Part shown: positions 41,964 through 51,731 of the stretch, one piece after another
Layout: every line of letters begins with the position of its first letter
Numbering within the stretch: the first letter of the stretch is position 1
From: Aporhodopirellula aestuarii
GTDB lineage: Bacteria; Planctomycetota; Planctomycetia; Pirellulales; Pirellulaceae
Length of the DNA stretch: 64,000 bases
Assembly: GCF_023701485.1 (NCBI RefSeq)
Contig: NZ_JAMQBK010000024.1
Coordinates: 124,001 to 188,000, forward strand
Direction: 5' to 3'
The notes under the pieces: generated by a model
What the model was told of the DNA's origin: nothing
Seen by the model: the letters and a program-made list of their open reading frames with translations, nothing else
The model's database searches: none
Translations under genes and position numbers: made by a program

Positions 41964-44087
41964 ATGAATCAGGACGAACCAATCGAACCTAACGAAGCCG
42001 AAGTTGACGACCAAGTCAGCGGCGCGGATGCGGATGCGCCGACTGATAGCGAGCCAGTGGAAACGGTTGCCGAAGAAACGCCCTCGCCAATTGAAGCCAA
42101 ACCGACCGCACCGAAAAGTGGTGGCGGGATGAAGTGGCTGGTGCGCACGGGTGTGCAAGCCGCAACGGTAGTCGTCGTTGCTGGTCTTGTGTTTTTCTTA
42201 CTCGGGGTCGCCCAGCGGACTGCGTGGTTGACTGCCGATGGTTTCTCGGGCGGCCAAGGCGATTCCCTCGCGGAAGCCGGCGGTGGCGAAGACAAACGAT
42301 ACATCTGCCCGATGATGTGTACGCCACCGTCGACCGAACCCGGACGATGCCCGGTGTGTGCGATGGAATTGGTCGAAGCGACCGGCGGCGGAGGCGGCGA
42401 TGGTATCTCGGTCACCATCGAACCATCCGCCCGGCGATTGGTCGGTATTCAAACCGCGATGTCGAAGATGGGCGAAGTCAATCGAACGATCCGCACCATC
42501 GGCTCGATCGACTTCGACGAAAGCCAACTTTCGACCATCAGCGCATACATCGACGGCCGCTTGGAAAAGATGTACGCGAACTACGCTGGCGTGAAAGTCA
42601 ATGATGGCGACGACCTGGCGTTGATCTACAGCCCACAGCTCTACACCGCACAAACCGAGTTCATCACCAGCATGAACAGCGATGGCAAGATCGGTCGCTT
42701 TCAAATCTCTGGCGGCGATCTGAACAAGATGGCGCGGGAGAATTTGACGGAACTGGGCATGACGGAAAGTCAGATCGAGCAGTTGGGGAAGTCGGGTAAA
42801 CCAATGTCGCGCATTCGCATCAAGTCACCGCAGAGAGGAACCGTTATCGAAAAGTCAGCGGTTGAGGGCGACTATGTGAAAACGGGAGACAAGCTTTACC
42901 GTGTAGCCGACCTAAGCAGTGTTTGGTTGATGCTTGACCTGTTCCCCGACGACGCATCGGCTGTTCGTTTCGGCCAACAAGTCGAAGCGGAAATACAGTC
43001 GATGCCGGGCGAAGTATTCACGGGCCGCGTCGCTTTCATTGACCCAACCGTGAACCCCAAGACTCGAACGGTACGCGTGCGAGTCGAGATCATGAACTTT
43101 GACGGCAAACTGCGACCGGGCGACTACGCGACCGCTCGGGTGACCGTGCCGGCGATCCCAATGGACCAAGTTTACGATCCGGCACTGGCGAACAAATACA
43201 TCAGCCCGATGCACCCGCAAGTTATCCGCGACGAACCCGGTAAGTGTCCGCTTTGTGACATGGATTTGGTGCCGACGTCGCAGCTTGGGTTCGCATCAGA
43301 ACCCTTGCCGATGCAGCAAGTCGTAACTGTGCCGCGCGACGCCGTGCTTCTTGCTGGTGAAAACAGTGTGATCTACGTCGAAACCGAACCCGGACGTTTT
43401 GAGATTCGCCGAGTGACGATCGGTCCCATGAATCGCAAAGAAGCGGTGATTGTGGAAGGACTGTCGGCTGGTGAGACGGTTGCGACAGCCGGCAATTTCC
43501 TGATCGACTCACAAATGCAGCTCGCCGGCAATCCTTCGTTGATGGACCCGACGAAAGCACCGAGCTATTCGCCGGGACCGCTTGAGCTCCCTAATACAAC
43601 TCCTGTCATGCTGGCCAGCGACGCTGGCAATACGCTTGATCGAACCTACGACGCGTACTTTGAAATCCAGTGTGCGATGGCGGCCGACCAAACGCCTCCG
43701 CCCGTTGCGTTGAACACACTGATCGAAGGTCTCCGCGAACTGGAAATGTTGGCCAATGTTCCCGATGAAGCTCAACGGCGGTTCGCAACCGCTCGCCGCG
43801 CGGCGTCACGCTTGGACGGTTCGTTAGAAACGGCTCGCGAGGCCTATCGCGGTGTCAGTCACGCAATGTTGCGAGCGGCCACGGTGGCTCGCGGGCCGAA
43901 GACGGCTGTGAAGTTGACGCACTATTACTGCCCGATGGTTCCCGGCGGCGGTGGCGACTGGATGCAGCCCGGCGGCGACTTGCAGAACCCATATTGGGGC
44001 AGCGAGATGCTGACATGCGGCGAAGTAGTTCGTGATATGGCAATGCCCGCGGGCATGGTTCCCTCAATCGCGCGCACGGTGCAATAA
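41964..44087 (+). CDS. CusB-like RND adaptor with heavy-metal-binding domains
   Basis: A 707-residue periplasmic adaptor. An acidic cytoplasmic leader and one helix (about residues 68-88) are followed by a first heavy-metal-binding domain (YICPMMC ... CPVCAMEL, about 112-134). Then come the barrel-sandwich, hairpin and beta-barrel domains of CusB. A second such domain interrupts the C-terminal half (YISPMHP ... CPLCDMDL, about 412-434). A third related Cys-Pro-Met segment (YYCPMVPGGGG) lies near the C-terminus. These CPM-x-CP-x-C-x-M sites bind Cu(I)/Ag(I). ATG at 41964 is preferred over 41922, but neither has a strong ribosome site. The pump gene follows after 11 bp. Confidence 0.9.
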   Translation: MNQDEPIEPNEAEVDDQVSGADADAPTDSEPVETVAEETPSPIEAKPTAPKSGGGMKWLVRTGVQAATVVVVAGLVFFLLGVAQRTAWLTADGFSGGQGDSLAEAGGGEDKRYICPMMCTPPSTEPGRCPVCAMELVEATGGGGGDGISVTIEPSARRLVGIQTAMSKMGEVNRTIRTIGSIDFDESQLSTISAYIDGRLEKMYANYAGVKVNDGDDLALIYSPQLYTAQTEFITSMNSDGKIGRFQISGGDLNKMARENLTELGMTESQIEQLGKSGKPMSRIRIKSPQRGTVIEKSAVEGDYVKTGDKLYRVADLSSVWLMLDLFPDDASAVRFGQQVEAEIQSMPGEVFTGRVAFIDPTVNPKTRTVRVRVEIMNFDGKLRPGDYATARVTVPAIPMDQVYDPALANKYISPMHPQVIRDEPGKCPLCDMDLVPTSQLGFASEPLPMQQVVTVPRDAVLLAGENSVIYVETEPGRFEIRRVTIGPMNRKEAVIVEGLSAGETVATAGNFLIDSQMQLAGNPSLMDPTKAPSYSPGPLELPNTTPVMLASDAGNTLDRTYDAYFEIQCAMAADQTPPPVALNTLIEGLRELEMLANVPDEAQRRFATARRAASRLDGSLETAREAYRGVSHAMLRAATVARGPKTAVKLTHYYCPMVPGGGGDWMQPGGDLQNPYWGSEMLTCGEVVRDMAMPAGMVPSIARTVQ

Positions 44088-44098
44088 GGAGACGAACC

Positions 44099-47000
44099 AT
44101 GCTTAATCTAATCATTCGCTTCTGCGTTAAAGAACCTTGGCTGGTGGTATTGCTGACCATTGGTCTAAGCGTCGCTGGCTGGATCAGTTTTAAGTCGATT
44201 CCGATCGACGCGATTCCCAACATTGGCGAGAACCAAGTCATCGTGTTGACGCCTTGGCCGGGTCGCTCGCCAAAGGACATCGAAGACCAGGTCACCTATC
44301 CGCTGAGCGTTTCGTTGCTCGCTGTTCCCGGTGCGGAATCGGTGCGTGGCAAGAGCATGTTCGGCTACAGCTTCGTGCAGGTCACGTTCAAGGACGAAAT
44401 TGACTTTTATTGGGCACGCAGTCGAGTTTCTGAGCAACTCGGCAGTGCCGCGTCACAGTTGCCCGATGGCGTCGTGCCACAACTTGGCCCGGACGCGACC
44501 GGATTGGGGCAGGTCTACTACTACACGTTACAACCACCCGACGAAGGCATGGGGCTCGCAGAACTTCGCAGCATGCAAGACTTCGTTGTGAAGTACGAGT
44601 TGCAGGCGGTCGAAGGGGTCAGCGAGGTCGCGTCGATCGGCGGTTACGTTCGCCAGTATCAAATCGAAGTCGATCCTGACAAGCTTCGCTTTCACAACGT
44701 ATCGCTCGACAAGTTGGCGATGGCGATCAAGGGATCGAACTTGGACGTCGGTGCTAAGACAGTCGAAACGACCGGCATGGAGTTCATCGTCCGCAGCAAG
44801 GGGTTCCTCGGCTCTGGCGGTGACAAAGACAAAGCGGTCGAGGACATCGAGGACACCGTCATCATGCAGCGTGACGGAGTTCCCGTTCGCGTCCGCGACA
44901 TTGCCAATGTGCAGATTGGCCCTGATTTTCGTCGCGGTGCATTGGATTACAACGGAGCCGAAGCGGTTGGCGGCGTGGTCGTGATGCGATACGGCGAGAA
45001 TCCTCGAGTCGTCATCGACCGCATGAAAGCCAAGATTGCCGCGATAACGCCATCGCTGCAAGGAGTGACCATCAACGGCGTCTACGATCGCAGCGGACTG
45101 ATCGACGAAACGATGGCGACGCTGACGCATGCGTTACGCGACGAGATCATCATCACGGCGATCATCATCCTCTTGTTTCTATTGCACATCCGCAGCAGTT
45201 TCGTCGTGGCGATCTGTTTGCCGGCAGCAGTGCTGATGTCGTTCATTGCGATGCGTGTGGTCGGCGTCGGAGCGAACATCATGTCGCTAGCCGGAATCGC
45301 GATCGCGATCGGCACGATGGTCGACATGGCGATCATCGTTTCAGAGAATATTTACCAGCATCTTTCGGATTGGGAGGCTGGCAGTGAAGAGGAGAGAATC
45401 AAGCAACCTCGCACGGAAGTCGTCTACGAAGCCACGGTCGAAGTCGCACCGGCCGTCGTGACCGCCGTGGCGACAACCATTGTCAGTTTCTTGCCGGTCT
45501 TCTTTTTGACCGGTCGCGATTACAAGCTGTTTTCTCCGCTGGCTTACACCAAGACATTCGCGATTGCTGCAGCGATGATCGCGGCCGTCACGATTGTGCC
45601 CGCTTTGTGCCGATTGATGTTGCGGAGCAGCGTGCGTCGAAAATCGACCGCGATGGTTGCCGCGTTGTCTCTCTCGGGATTGATCGGTGCCGCGTCCCAT
45701 TTCTTGTGGGGGTCACGACTCGCAGAGCGATTCGGCTTGGAAACCTGGATCGTGACCACCGTCGCCGCAGTGATCGGATTCATTGCCGGTTGGCAATTGC
45801 TGCGAGAGCGGATTCGGCCAATCGAAGAAATCCCGTCTAGTCGCTTCGTTCGCTGGATTTACGCAGCCCGATTGCGACACGCCCTGAACCACAAAGCATT
45901 CGCGCTTTCGTTTCCGTTGATGCTGTTGATCATCGGCGTGGGTGCCTACGTCGGAATGCCAACCGTGCTTCGTCCGGTCGAAAAGTTCGCGAACCTGTTC
46001 GGTGCCGATCTGAATGACTTTCCCGGCTACGTCGATGCCAAGCATGTGTTTACGGGGTTGCAGAGCGACGACTGGATCGCGCTCGACGAAGGAAGCTGGT
46101 TCTACATGCCGACGCTGTACCCGGCAGCCAGTTTTTCGCAAGCGATGCAAGTGTTGCAGACGCAAGATGTTTTGATCGGCCAAATTCCCGAAGTCAAAGA
46201 TGTTCTCGGCAAAATCGGTCGCGTCGAATCGGCACTCGACCCCGCGCCGGCCGCGATGGTCGAAACCTATGTGATGCTCAAACCCGAAAGCGAGTGGCGA
46301 GAAGGCGTCACGGCTCGCGACGTGTGGGACGAAATCAACCGCGTCGCCACGTTGCCCGGTGTCACGCCCGCGTCGGCGTTACAACCGATCGAGGGCCGAG
46401 TCGTGATGTTGCAGTCTGGCATCAAGGCACCGATGGCAATTCGAGTTTACGGCAACGAACTCGACGAGTTGGCTGACGCGGCCATGAATGTCTCCGCTGA
46501 GCTGAAGAAGTCGCCGCTGATCAACGCCGGCACCGTCAACCCCGATATCGTGCTTGGCAAACCCTACGTCGAGTTCACCGTCGATCGTGAGGCGGCATCG
46601 CGGTACGGGATGAGTTCGTCGATGGTGAACCAAGTCATCGAGACCGCACTCGGCGGGATGAACTTAATCAAGACCGTTGAAGGACGTGAGCGTTATCCAG
46701 TGCGGCTCCGTTACAACCGTGACTTGCGCGAACAGATCGACGGGCTGAAACGCTTGCCGGTCGTCACACATTCGGGGGCGGTCGTACCGCTCGAAGAACT
46801 CGCGACGCTGGAAACGACTTGGGGGCCGGGTGCAATCAACAGCGAAAACGGTCGACTCGTCGCTCACGTTTCTCTCATGACCAATGGCAGCAAGGGCGAT
46901 TTGGAATCGGTCTCCGCGATCGAAGAACAGCTCCGCGCGGCACAGTCGCTGCTTCCGTCCGACCCGAATCGGTTGTCATTGCCAGCCGGCTATTCCCTCG

Positions 47001-47614
47001 AAGCCGTCGGTAGCTTCCGAAATCAGATCGAAGCCAACCGGCGTCTGATGTGGATCATTCCGATGGTGATCTGCATCAATCTGATGTTGCTTTACATGGA
47101 GTTCCGAAACCTCTCGATTTCGCTTGCCGTGTTCTCCGGTATCCCAGTCGCCTTCGCTGGCGGCATGATTGCAGTGGCAACGATGGGCGTCGAACTCAAT
47201 ACGGCAGTCTGGGTTGGCTTCATCGCTTTGTTCGGTCTCGCGGTCGACGATGGCGTGGTAATGGCGACCTACATCCATCAACTGCTCAAGAAACGCAAAA
47301 TCGAATCGGTCGAAGACATTCGCAACGTGGTTTACGAAGCCGGGCTCAAACGCATTCGGCCTTGCATGATGACCACGGTGACGACGCTTGCCGCGTTGAT
47401 TCCGGTGTTGATCGCGACAGGCCGTGGTGCTGACGTTGCCCGAGCGATGGCGATTCCCGTGTTCGGTGGCATGTTAGCTGAACCGTTCACGTCGTTTATT
47501 GTGCCGACGCTCTATTGCGGCTACCAGGAATTGAAAATGCGTTTCGGATTTCAAGACGAGCTTTGGGAAGGCACCGAAGCGATGCCGGAGGAGGAACTCA
47601 TGAAAGCGGCATAA
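44099..47614 (+). CDS. CusA-like RND copper/silver efflux pump with extra helices
   Basis: A 1171-residue RND pump. Helix 4 carries GTMVDMAIIVSEN (about 404-416), the CusA-type (Cu/Ag) form with a single Asp and Glu. The C-terminus has KRIRPCMMTTVTT. It is about 120 residues longer than E. coli CusA. An insertion between helices 6 and 7 (about 507-579) contains two added hydrophobic segments (SLSGLIGAASHFLWG, VTTVAAVIGFIAGWQLL). AAGGAG precedes the ATG. It forms an operon with the adaptor and the four-domain Cys protein. Resemblance to the truncated pump at 3 suggests a paralogue. Confidence 0.92.
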   Translation: MLNLIIRFCVKEPWLVVLLTIGLSVAGWISFKSIPIDAIPNIGENQVIVLTPWPGRSPKDIEDQVTYPLSVSLLAVPGAESVRGKSMFGYSFVQVTFKDEIDFYWARSRVSEQLGSAASQLPDGVVPQLGPDATGLGQVYYYTLQPPDEGMGLAELRSMQDFVVKYELQAVEGVSEVASIGGYVRQYQIEVDPDKLRFHNVSLDKLAMAIKGSNLDVGAKTVETTGMEFIVRSKGFLGSGGDKDKAVEDIEDTVIMQRDGVPVRVRDIANVQIGPDFRRGALDYNGAEAVGGVVVMRYGENPRVVIDRMKAKIAAITPSLQGVTINGVYDRSGLIDETMATLTHALRDEIIITAIIILLFLLHIRSSFVVAICLPAAVLMSFIAMRVVGVGANIMSLAGIAIAIGTMVDMAIIVSENIYQHLSDWEAGSEEERIKQPRTEVVYEATVEVAPAVVTAVATTIVSFLPVFFLTGRDYKLFSPLAYTKTFAIAAAMIAAVTIVPALCRLMLRSSVRRKSTAMVAALSLSGLIGAASHFLWGSRLAERFGLETWIVTTVAAVIGFIAGWQLLRERIRPIEEIPSSRFVRWIYAARLRHALNHKAFALSFPLMLLIIGVGAYVGMPTVLRPVEKFANLFGADLNDFPGYVDAKHVFTGLQSDDWIALDEGSWFYMPTLYPAASFSQAMQVLQTQDVLIGQIPEVKDVLGKIGRVESALDPAPAAMVETYVMLKPESEWREGVTARDVWDEINRVATLPGVTPASALQPIEGRVVMLQSGIKAPMAIRVYGNELDELADAAMNVSAELKKSPLINAGTVNPDIVLGKPYVEFTVDREAASRYGMSSSMVNQVIETALGGMNLIKTVEGRERYPVRLRYNRDLREQIDGLKRLPVVTHSGAVVPLEELATLETTWGPGAINSENGRLVAHVSLMTNGSKGDLESVSAIEEQLRAAQSLLPSDPNRLSLPAGYSLEAVGSFRNQIEANRRLMWIIPMVICINLMLLYMEFRNLSISLAVFSGIPVAFAGGMIAVATMGVELNTAVWVGFIALFGLAVDDGVVMATYIHQLLKKRKIESVEDIRNVVYEAGLKRIRPCMMTTVTTLAALIPVLIATGRGADVARAMAIPVFGGMLAEPFTSFIVPTLYCGYQELKMRFGFQDELWEGTEAMPEEELMKAA

Positions 47615-47729
47615 AACTTTTCGTTTGACCGTGAAGGAATTCACGACTCAGGCATCCAATCAACCAACCTCACCAAGATCGACGGACCCAACGGATGGAG
47701 TCCTGAAACTTTTACAACGGAGTTCTCCC

Positions 47730-49109
47730 ATGAAACGAACACTCATCATCACCGCTTTCTCACTCGCGATGTCCGCATCGAGCGTGTTTGGGCAGACGAT
47801 TCAATCGCAGCACAATCACGCTGGACACAACCACGTGATGCCCGGCATGACGCAGGCTCGCGAAGCGACGCAAGCAGGGCCGCATGGCGGCAGTTTGAAA
47901 CAATCCGGCAACCTGCAAATCGAAACGATTGTTTCACAAGGCGGGCTGAAAATGTTCGTCTACGACCGCGCTGGTCAGCCGGTTTCGGTTGACCGGGGAC
48001 GCGGTGCCGTTTCGGTACGAGTCGAAGGCAATGCGAAACGCTATCGCTACGACTTGTTGCCCGATGGCAAAGGAGCGTTGACGGCTCCTGTGAACTTGTC
48101 GCAAATCGCTGGTCGACAGATTGACGTCGATGTGCAATTGGTCGGTATTGCGGCCAGCACAATCTCTTTCAATGAAGTCGCCACCGTTCCGGCCAGCGAG
48201 CAACAACTGGCAGCCGCGGCGATCGCACGACAAAAAATCTGCCCCGTCAGCGGAAAGCCGCTCGGCAGCATGGGTGATCCTGTCTCCGTCGATGTCAACG
48301 GACAGAAGCTTTACGTTTGCTGTGCAGGCTGTGTGAACGCGGTCAAGTCGGACCCGGCTAAGTATGCCGCCGGTCGCCCGCAGATCACGGTCACCACCGC
48401 GACCCAATCCGATGCAGCAGCCATTGCCACCCAGAAGGTTTGTCCCGTGATGGATGAACCGCTCGGTGGTATGGGGACACCGATCAAGGTGATGGTTGGT
48501 GACAAGCCGATCTATCTGTGCTGCAAGGGATGCATCAAAAAGATTCAAGCCGAGCCAGCGAAGTATTTGGCGATGGTTTATGGCAACGGCACGCAAGCCA
48601 GTGCCCAGCCTGCTGCCACGACGACGGCAAAGATCACTGTCTCGACCTCAACCCAAGCCGACGCAGCGGCCATCGCGGCCCAGAAGACCTGTCCCGTCAT
48701 GGATGAACCTCTCGGTGGCATGGGTACGCCGATCAAGGTGATGGTTGGCGACAAACCGATCTACCTGTGCTGCAAAGGCTGCATCAAGAAGATTCAGGCA
48801 GAGCCAGCGAAGTATTTGGCAATAGTTCACGGCAGCGGTAATCAAGCGTCAGTTCCCGCAGGTACCGAACAGGTTCGTGAAGGCATTTTCAAGGTGGTTT
48901 CTGCCGATGCACCTTTCATTGCGGCCCAAAAGAAGTGTCCTGTGATGGACGAGCCGCTTGATGCGATGGGTGGACCGTACAAAGTCAATGCGGATGGCAA
49001 AGCAATCTACATCTGTTGCCCTGGATGCGCGAAGAAGATTGCGGCCGAGCCGCAAAAGTGGTTGGCTGTTCTGAAGTCTCAAGGAGTCGATGCTCCATTG
49101 ATTCGTTAA
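47730..49109 (+). CDS. Secreted protein with four tandem CPVM...CC-x-GC metal-binding domains
   Basis: A 459-residue exported protein. Signal peptide (about 1-22), a His patch (HNHAGHNHVMPGM), and a beta-domain beginning AGPHGGSLKQSG, like the lipoprotein at 29242, come first. Four tandem units of about 80 residues follow. Each runs CPV-[SM]-x-[KE]-PL-x2-MG ... Y-[VLI]-CC-x-GC-x3-[KV] ... EPAKYLA, four Cys per unit, resembling YHS/TRASH-type domains. Units two and three are nearly identical, 249 bp apart. GGAG 7 bp before the ATG at 47730 decides the start. It is a likely high-capacity copper buffer for the CusBA system. Confidence 0.85.
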   Translation: MKRTLIITAFSLAMSASSVFGQTIQSQHNHAGHNHVMPGMTQAREATQAGPHGGSLKQSGNLQIETIVSQGGLKMFVYDRAGQPVSVDRGRGAVSVRVEGNAKRYRYDLLPDGKGALTAPVNLSQIAGRQIDVDVQLVGIAASTISFNEVATVPASEQQLAAAAIARQKICPVSGKPLGSMGDPVSVDVNGQKLYVCCAGCVNAVKSDPAKYAAGRPQITVTTATQSDAAAIATQKVCPVMDEPLGGMGTPIKVMVGDKPIYLCCKGCIKKIQAEPAKYLAMVYGNGTQASAQPAATTTAKITVSTSTQADAAAIAAQKTCPVMDEPLGGMGTPIKVMVGDKPIYLCCKGCIKKIQAEPAKYLAIVHGSGNQASVPAGTEQVREGIFKVVSADAPFIAAQKKCPVMDEPLDAMGGPYKVNADGKAIYICCPGCAKKIAAEPQKWLAVLKSQGVDAPLIR

Positions 49110-49243
49110 CTAAGTCGGGAGCGAGAACTGCTCGCTTCCGATCTGACTCACGCGGGGGCGGTGTCGCGGCTGAATCACGCAAGTGATGACGTCACCACGC
49201 CGTCCCTGCCTTTTTGTTTTCAACTTACGACAAGGACGTCGTC

Positions 49244-49519
49244 ATGAAATCGCTATGGAAATATTGCGCAACCGCAGCGCTCGTTTTGCCCCTCTCGCTA
49301 TCCGCCGGATGCCATTCGCTGCCCTGGGTGGGCAATCGAAAAGACGAACCGGCAGTGACCGCTCAGCAGTACGCCGAGCAAGCTGCCGCCAACATTCAAT
49401 ACGACACGGCGATTGATTTCGACACTGACTACCAACCGCCCGCAGCAAATGCGTTCACAACCGGTCCCACTTCAGTTTCGCAGCGTCCCTCATCAGGCGG
49501 CGAAAGCTGTTGCCACTAA
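49244..49519 (+). CDS. Small lipoprotein
   Basis: A 91-residue predicted lipoprotein. The signal peptide MKSLWKYCATAALVLPLSLS leads to the lipobox LSAGC (Cys near residue 23). The mature part is hydrophilic (QQYAEQAAANIQYDTAIDFD) and ends GGESCCH, a possible metal-binding end. AAGGA lies 7 bp before the ATG at 49244. It lies 134 bp after the four-domain protein and may be the last gene of that operon. Family not recognised. Confidence 0.6.
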   Translation: MKSLWKYCATAALVLPLSLSAGCHSLPWVGNRKDEPAVTAQQYAEQAAANIQYDTAIDFDTDYQPPAANAFTTGPTSVSQRPSSGGESCCH

Positions 49520-49538
49520 CGCGGGAGCGCGCTCTACC

Positions 49539-50210
49539 ATGAAGTCTAACTCCACACGCTCGATACGTTGGTTGGCGTATCGAGTAGTACGGCGTTTTGC
49601 GATCGCGAACGTCAGTCACTTCTATCAGTCGCCGATCGACACGATGCCGCGAACGCCAACGCCGAGCGAATACGAAATCTGTTCGTGTTCATCCAAGCGT
49701 CTACGCGAACACACATCCGAACTGGACTACGTGATCCCAGAGAGGGACTTGGAAATGCTGGACGCCGGCGCAGCCAAATGCTTTGCAGCCTTTCAAGCCG
49801 AGTCACTCGCCGGGTTCGCTTGGGTCGCCTTTGGAAACATACCCGGTGAAATGAACCACGACGGCAAACCCGAAACTGGTCTGCCAATCCAACTTTCCGA
49901 CGATGCCGCTTTCGTATTCCAAGTCTTGGTGCTTCCTGCCTACCGAGGGCGACGACTGTACGCGGCGATCTTGAGCAGGATGGCCGACGAATTGCAACGC
50001 GCCGGCATCCGACACCTGGTGCTGACTACCGAAGGATCGAACCACAACGCCCTGCGAGCGGTCGAACGAATGCAATTCCAAAAAGTTGGTCAAGCATCTT
50101 TCTTTCGCATCGGACCACTCAGTCGAGCAACCTACCCGACGCTTTCAAAAGATGTTGGATTCACAATCGGACGATATCTCGGCGACGATACCGCAGCCCA
50201 TTCAAGTTAA
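49539..50210 (+). CDS. GNAT-family acetyltransferase
   Basis: A 223-residue protein. The C-terminal half has the GNAT acetyl-CoA-binding motif A (VFQVLVLPAYRGRRLYAAIL, about 127-146) and motif B (LRAVERMQFQKVG). The N-terminal 60 residues are not conserved in an obvious way. Substrate unknown. GGGAG lies 11 bp before the ATG. It starts 19 bp after the lipoprotein stop, so it may be cotranscribed, and it ends overlapping the convergent phosphatase gene by 9 bp. Confidence 0.8.
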   Translation: MKSNSTRSIRWLAYRVVRRFAIANVSHFYQSPIDTMPRTPTPSEYEICSCSSKRLREHTSELDYVIPERDLEMLDAGAAKCFAAFQAESLAGFAWVAFGNIPGEMNHDGKPETGLPIQLSDDAAFVFQVLVLPAYRGRRLYAAILSRMADELQRAGIRHLVLTTEGSNHNALRAVERMQFQKVGQASFFRIGPLSRATYPTLSKDVGFTIGRYLGDDTAAHSS

Positions 50211-51650
50211 CTGAGCCACCAACAGCGTGGTGTCATCGAACGCCTTGCGCCCCTTGCGGAAAGTTTCGATGGACGACTCAAACGCTTCAACCAGTTCCCG
50301 AGCGTTGCAGCGTTTGACCGTGTTCATCAACTGCTCAATTCGCTCGGTTCCGTACTGTTCTTCACTCGGGTCAAACGCTTCAGTCACTCCGTCGCTAACA
50401 AGGACTAAGCGGGCCGTATCGCCGAGCTGGATTGTTTCTTCGCTGTAGCGGGTATCCTCCTCGACGCCCAAGATCAGGTCGCCCACATTCAATCGCACCG
50501 GTGCTTCGCGTCCAATCTGCAAGAACGGAAATTCATGGCCTGCATTGGCGTAGGTCAGTCGTCTCCTATTCGGGTCAACGACCAGTAGCGTCATCGTCGC
50601 AAAGTGTCCCATCATCACGTATTCGCAGTATCGTTCGTTGACATCTGTCAGAATCTGGGCAGGGCTGGACGATTTCTTTGCCGCTTCCGACACAAACGCC
50701 TTCAACAACGTCGCCGCCATCGCGGCCGGCACGCCGTGTCCCGATACGTCCGCGACGCACAGTAGATATTGCCCATCGGACAATGGAATCACGTCGTAGT
50801 AGTCACCGCCAACATCGTCGGCCGGCTCGAACAACTCGGCGACGTCGATTCCAACCAATCCATTCACCGTCGGTCGTAAGTTCTGTTGAATTTGACGTGC
50901 CTTTTCCATGTGAACGCGATGGTCGCGCTGAGCGTGATCCAAAGCCTCGGTCATCGAATTGATTTGATCGGCGAGATAACTCAGTTCTCGACAGCTTCGC
51001 GTGCGTGCAATCACGCTCAGGTCGCCGGCGGCAACACTCCGCAGCGCCGAAACGAAACCTTGGATTGGTTTGGCGATCAATTGCCGTAATACCGCGCTGA
51101 CCACGAAGGCAGTAATCCCTCCCAGCAATAGGACTCCGAACATTTGGATCAACAACGAGCGGCGTGTTGCACCCACAACGGCTGAACGTTTCTCTGAAAT
51201 GTAGACCGTGCCCGCTGATCCAGTGAAAGACCCGACAACGAGCGCGCCGGTAGCGTTTGATCTGGCGAGGGTTGAATCAGCAGCCGACCGCATTGCCAGG
51301 AGCATTTCGTCGGAAGCATGCCCATGCGAGACAGCTTGGTACGGAAGCCCTCGCCAATCCGCAGCAATATGGTGACCGGGCGAATCGTCGGTATTCATTC
51401 GAGCGCAGACGTTGTCGACCAGATTTTGAATCGCCTCGCCGCCGTGAGGTTCAGCGACCAACAGCGATTCGTACATCGTTTTGGCTTCTTCGGTCAACGC
51501 GATCTGCTTCTCGTTCAAATGCCGATCCATCCGCACTCGGTAGTCAACGACAAGAAACAGAACGACGAACCCAAAGAGAATTGCATTGACGAGGACAAGC
51601 AGTTGCCGGCTGATCGGCAACTGATGCCATCGGTATTTGAACGCTTCCAT
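50202..51650 (-). CDS. Membrane SpoIIE/RsbU-type PP2C phosphatase with HAMP domain
   Basis: A 482-residue sensor phosphatase with the same plan as the 9049 product. Helix one (about 17-40) is followed by an extracytoplasmic region (41-165), helix two (about 172-193), HAMP (to about 245) and a C-terminal PP2C/SpoIIE domain. Acidic motifs are VGGDYYDVI, DVSGHGVPAAMAA, SDGVTEAFD and DDTTLLVAQ. It would act on an anti-sigma antagonist or a similar Ser-phosphoprotein, but no partner is encoded nearby. ATG at 51650 is preferred to GTG at 51653. Confidence 0.9.
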   Translation of the reverse strand: MEAFKYRWHQLPISRQLLVLVNAILFGFVVLFLVVDYRVRMDRHLNEKQIALTEEAKTMYESLLVAEPHGGEAIQNLVDNVCARMNTDDSPGHHIAADWRGLPYQAVSHGHASDEMLLAMRSAADSTLARSNATGALVVGSFTGSAGTVYISEKRSAVVGATRRSLLIQMFGVLLLGGITAFVVSAVLRQLIAKPIQGFVSALRSVAAGDLSVIARTRSCRELSYLADQINSMTEALDHAQRDHRVHMEKARQIQQNLRPTVNGLVGIDVAELFEPADDVGGDYYDVIPLSDGQYLLCVADVSGHGVPAAMAATLLKAFVSEAAKKSSSPAQILTDVNERYCEYVMMGHFATMTLLVVDPNRRRLTYANAGHEFPFLQIGREAPVRLNVGDLILGVEEDTRYSEETIQLGDTARLVLVSDGVTEAFDPSEEQYGTERIEQLMNTVKRCNARELVEAFESSIETFRKGRKAFDDTTLLVAQLT

Positions 51651-51731
51651 CACGGCAACCTAACAGAGAAAAGCCGGGCGAGTTTTTTAGGCTCGTCCGG
51701 CCGATATGGGATCGAACGGAATCAGACGCGA

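Noticed and set aside
49413-49538. Longer start of the GNAT gene
   Set aside because: It would overlap the lipoprotein gene at 49244 in another frame; the ATG at 49539 with GGGAG upstream is sufficient.
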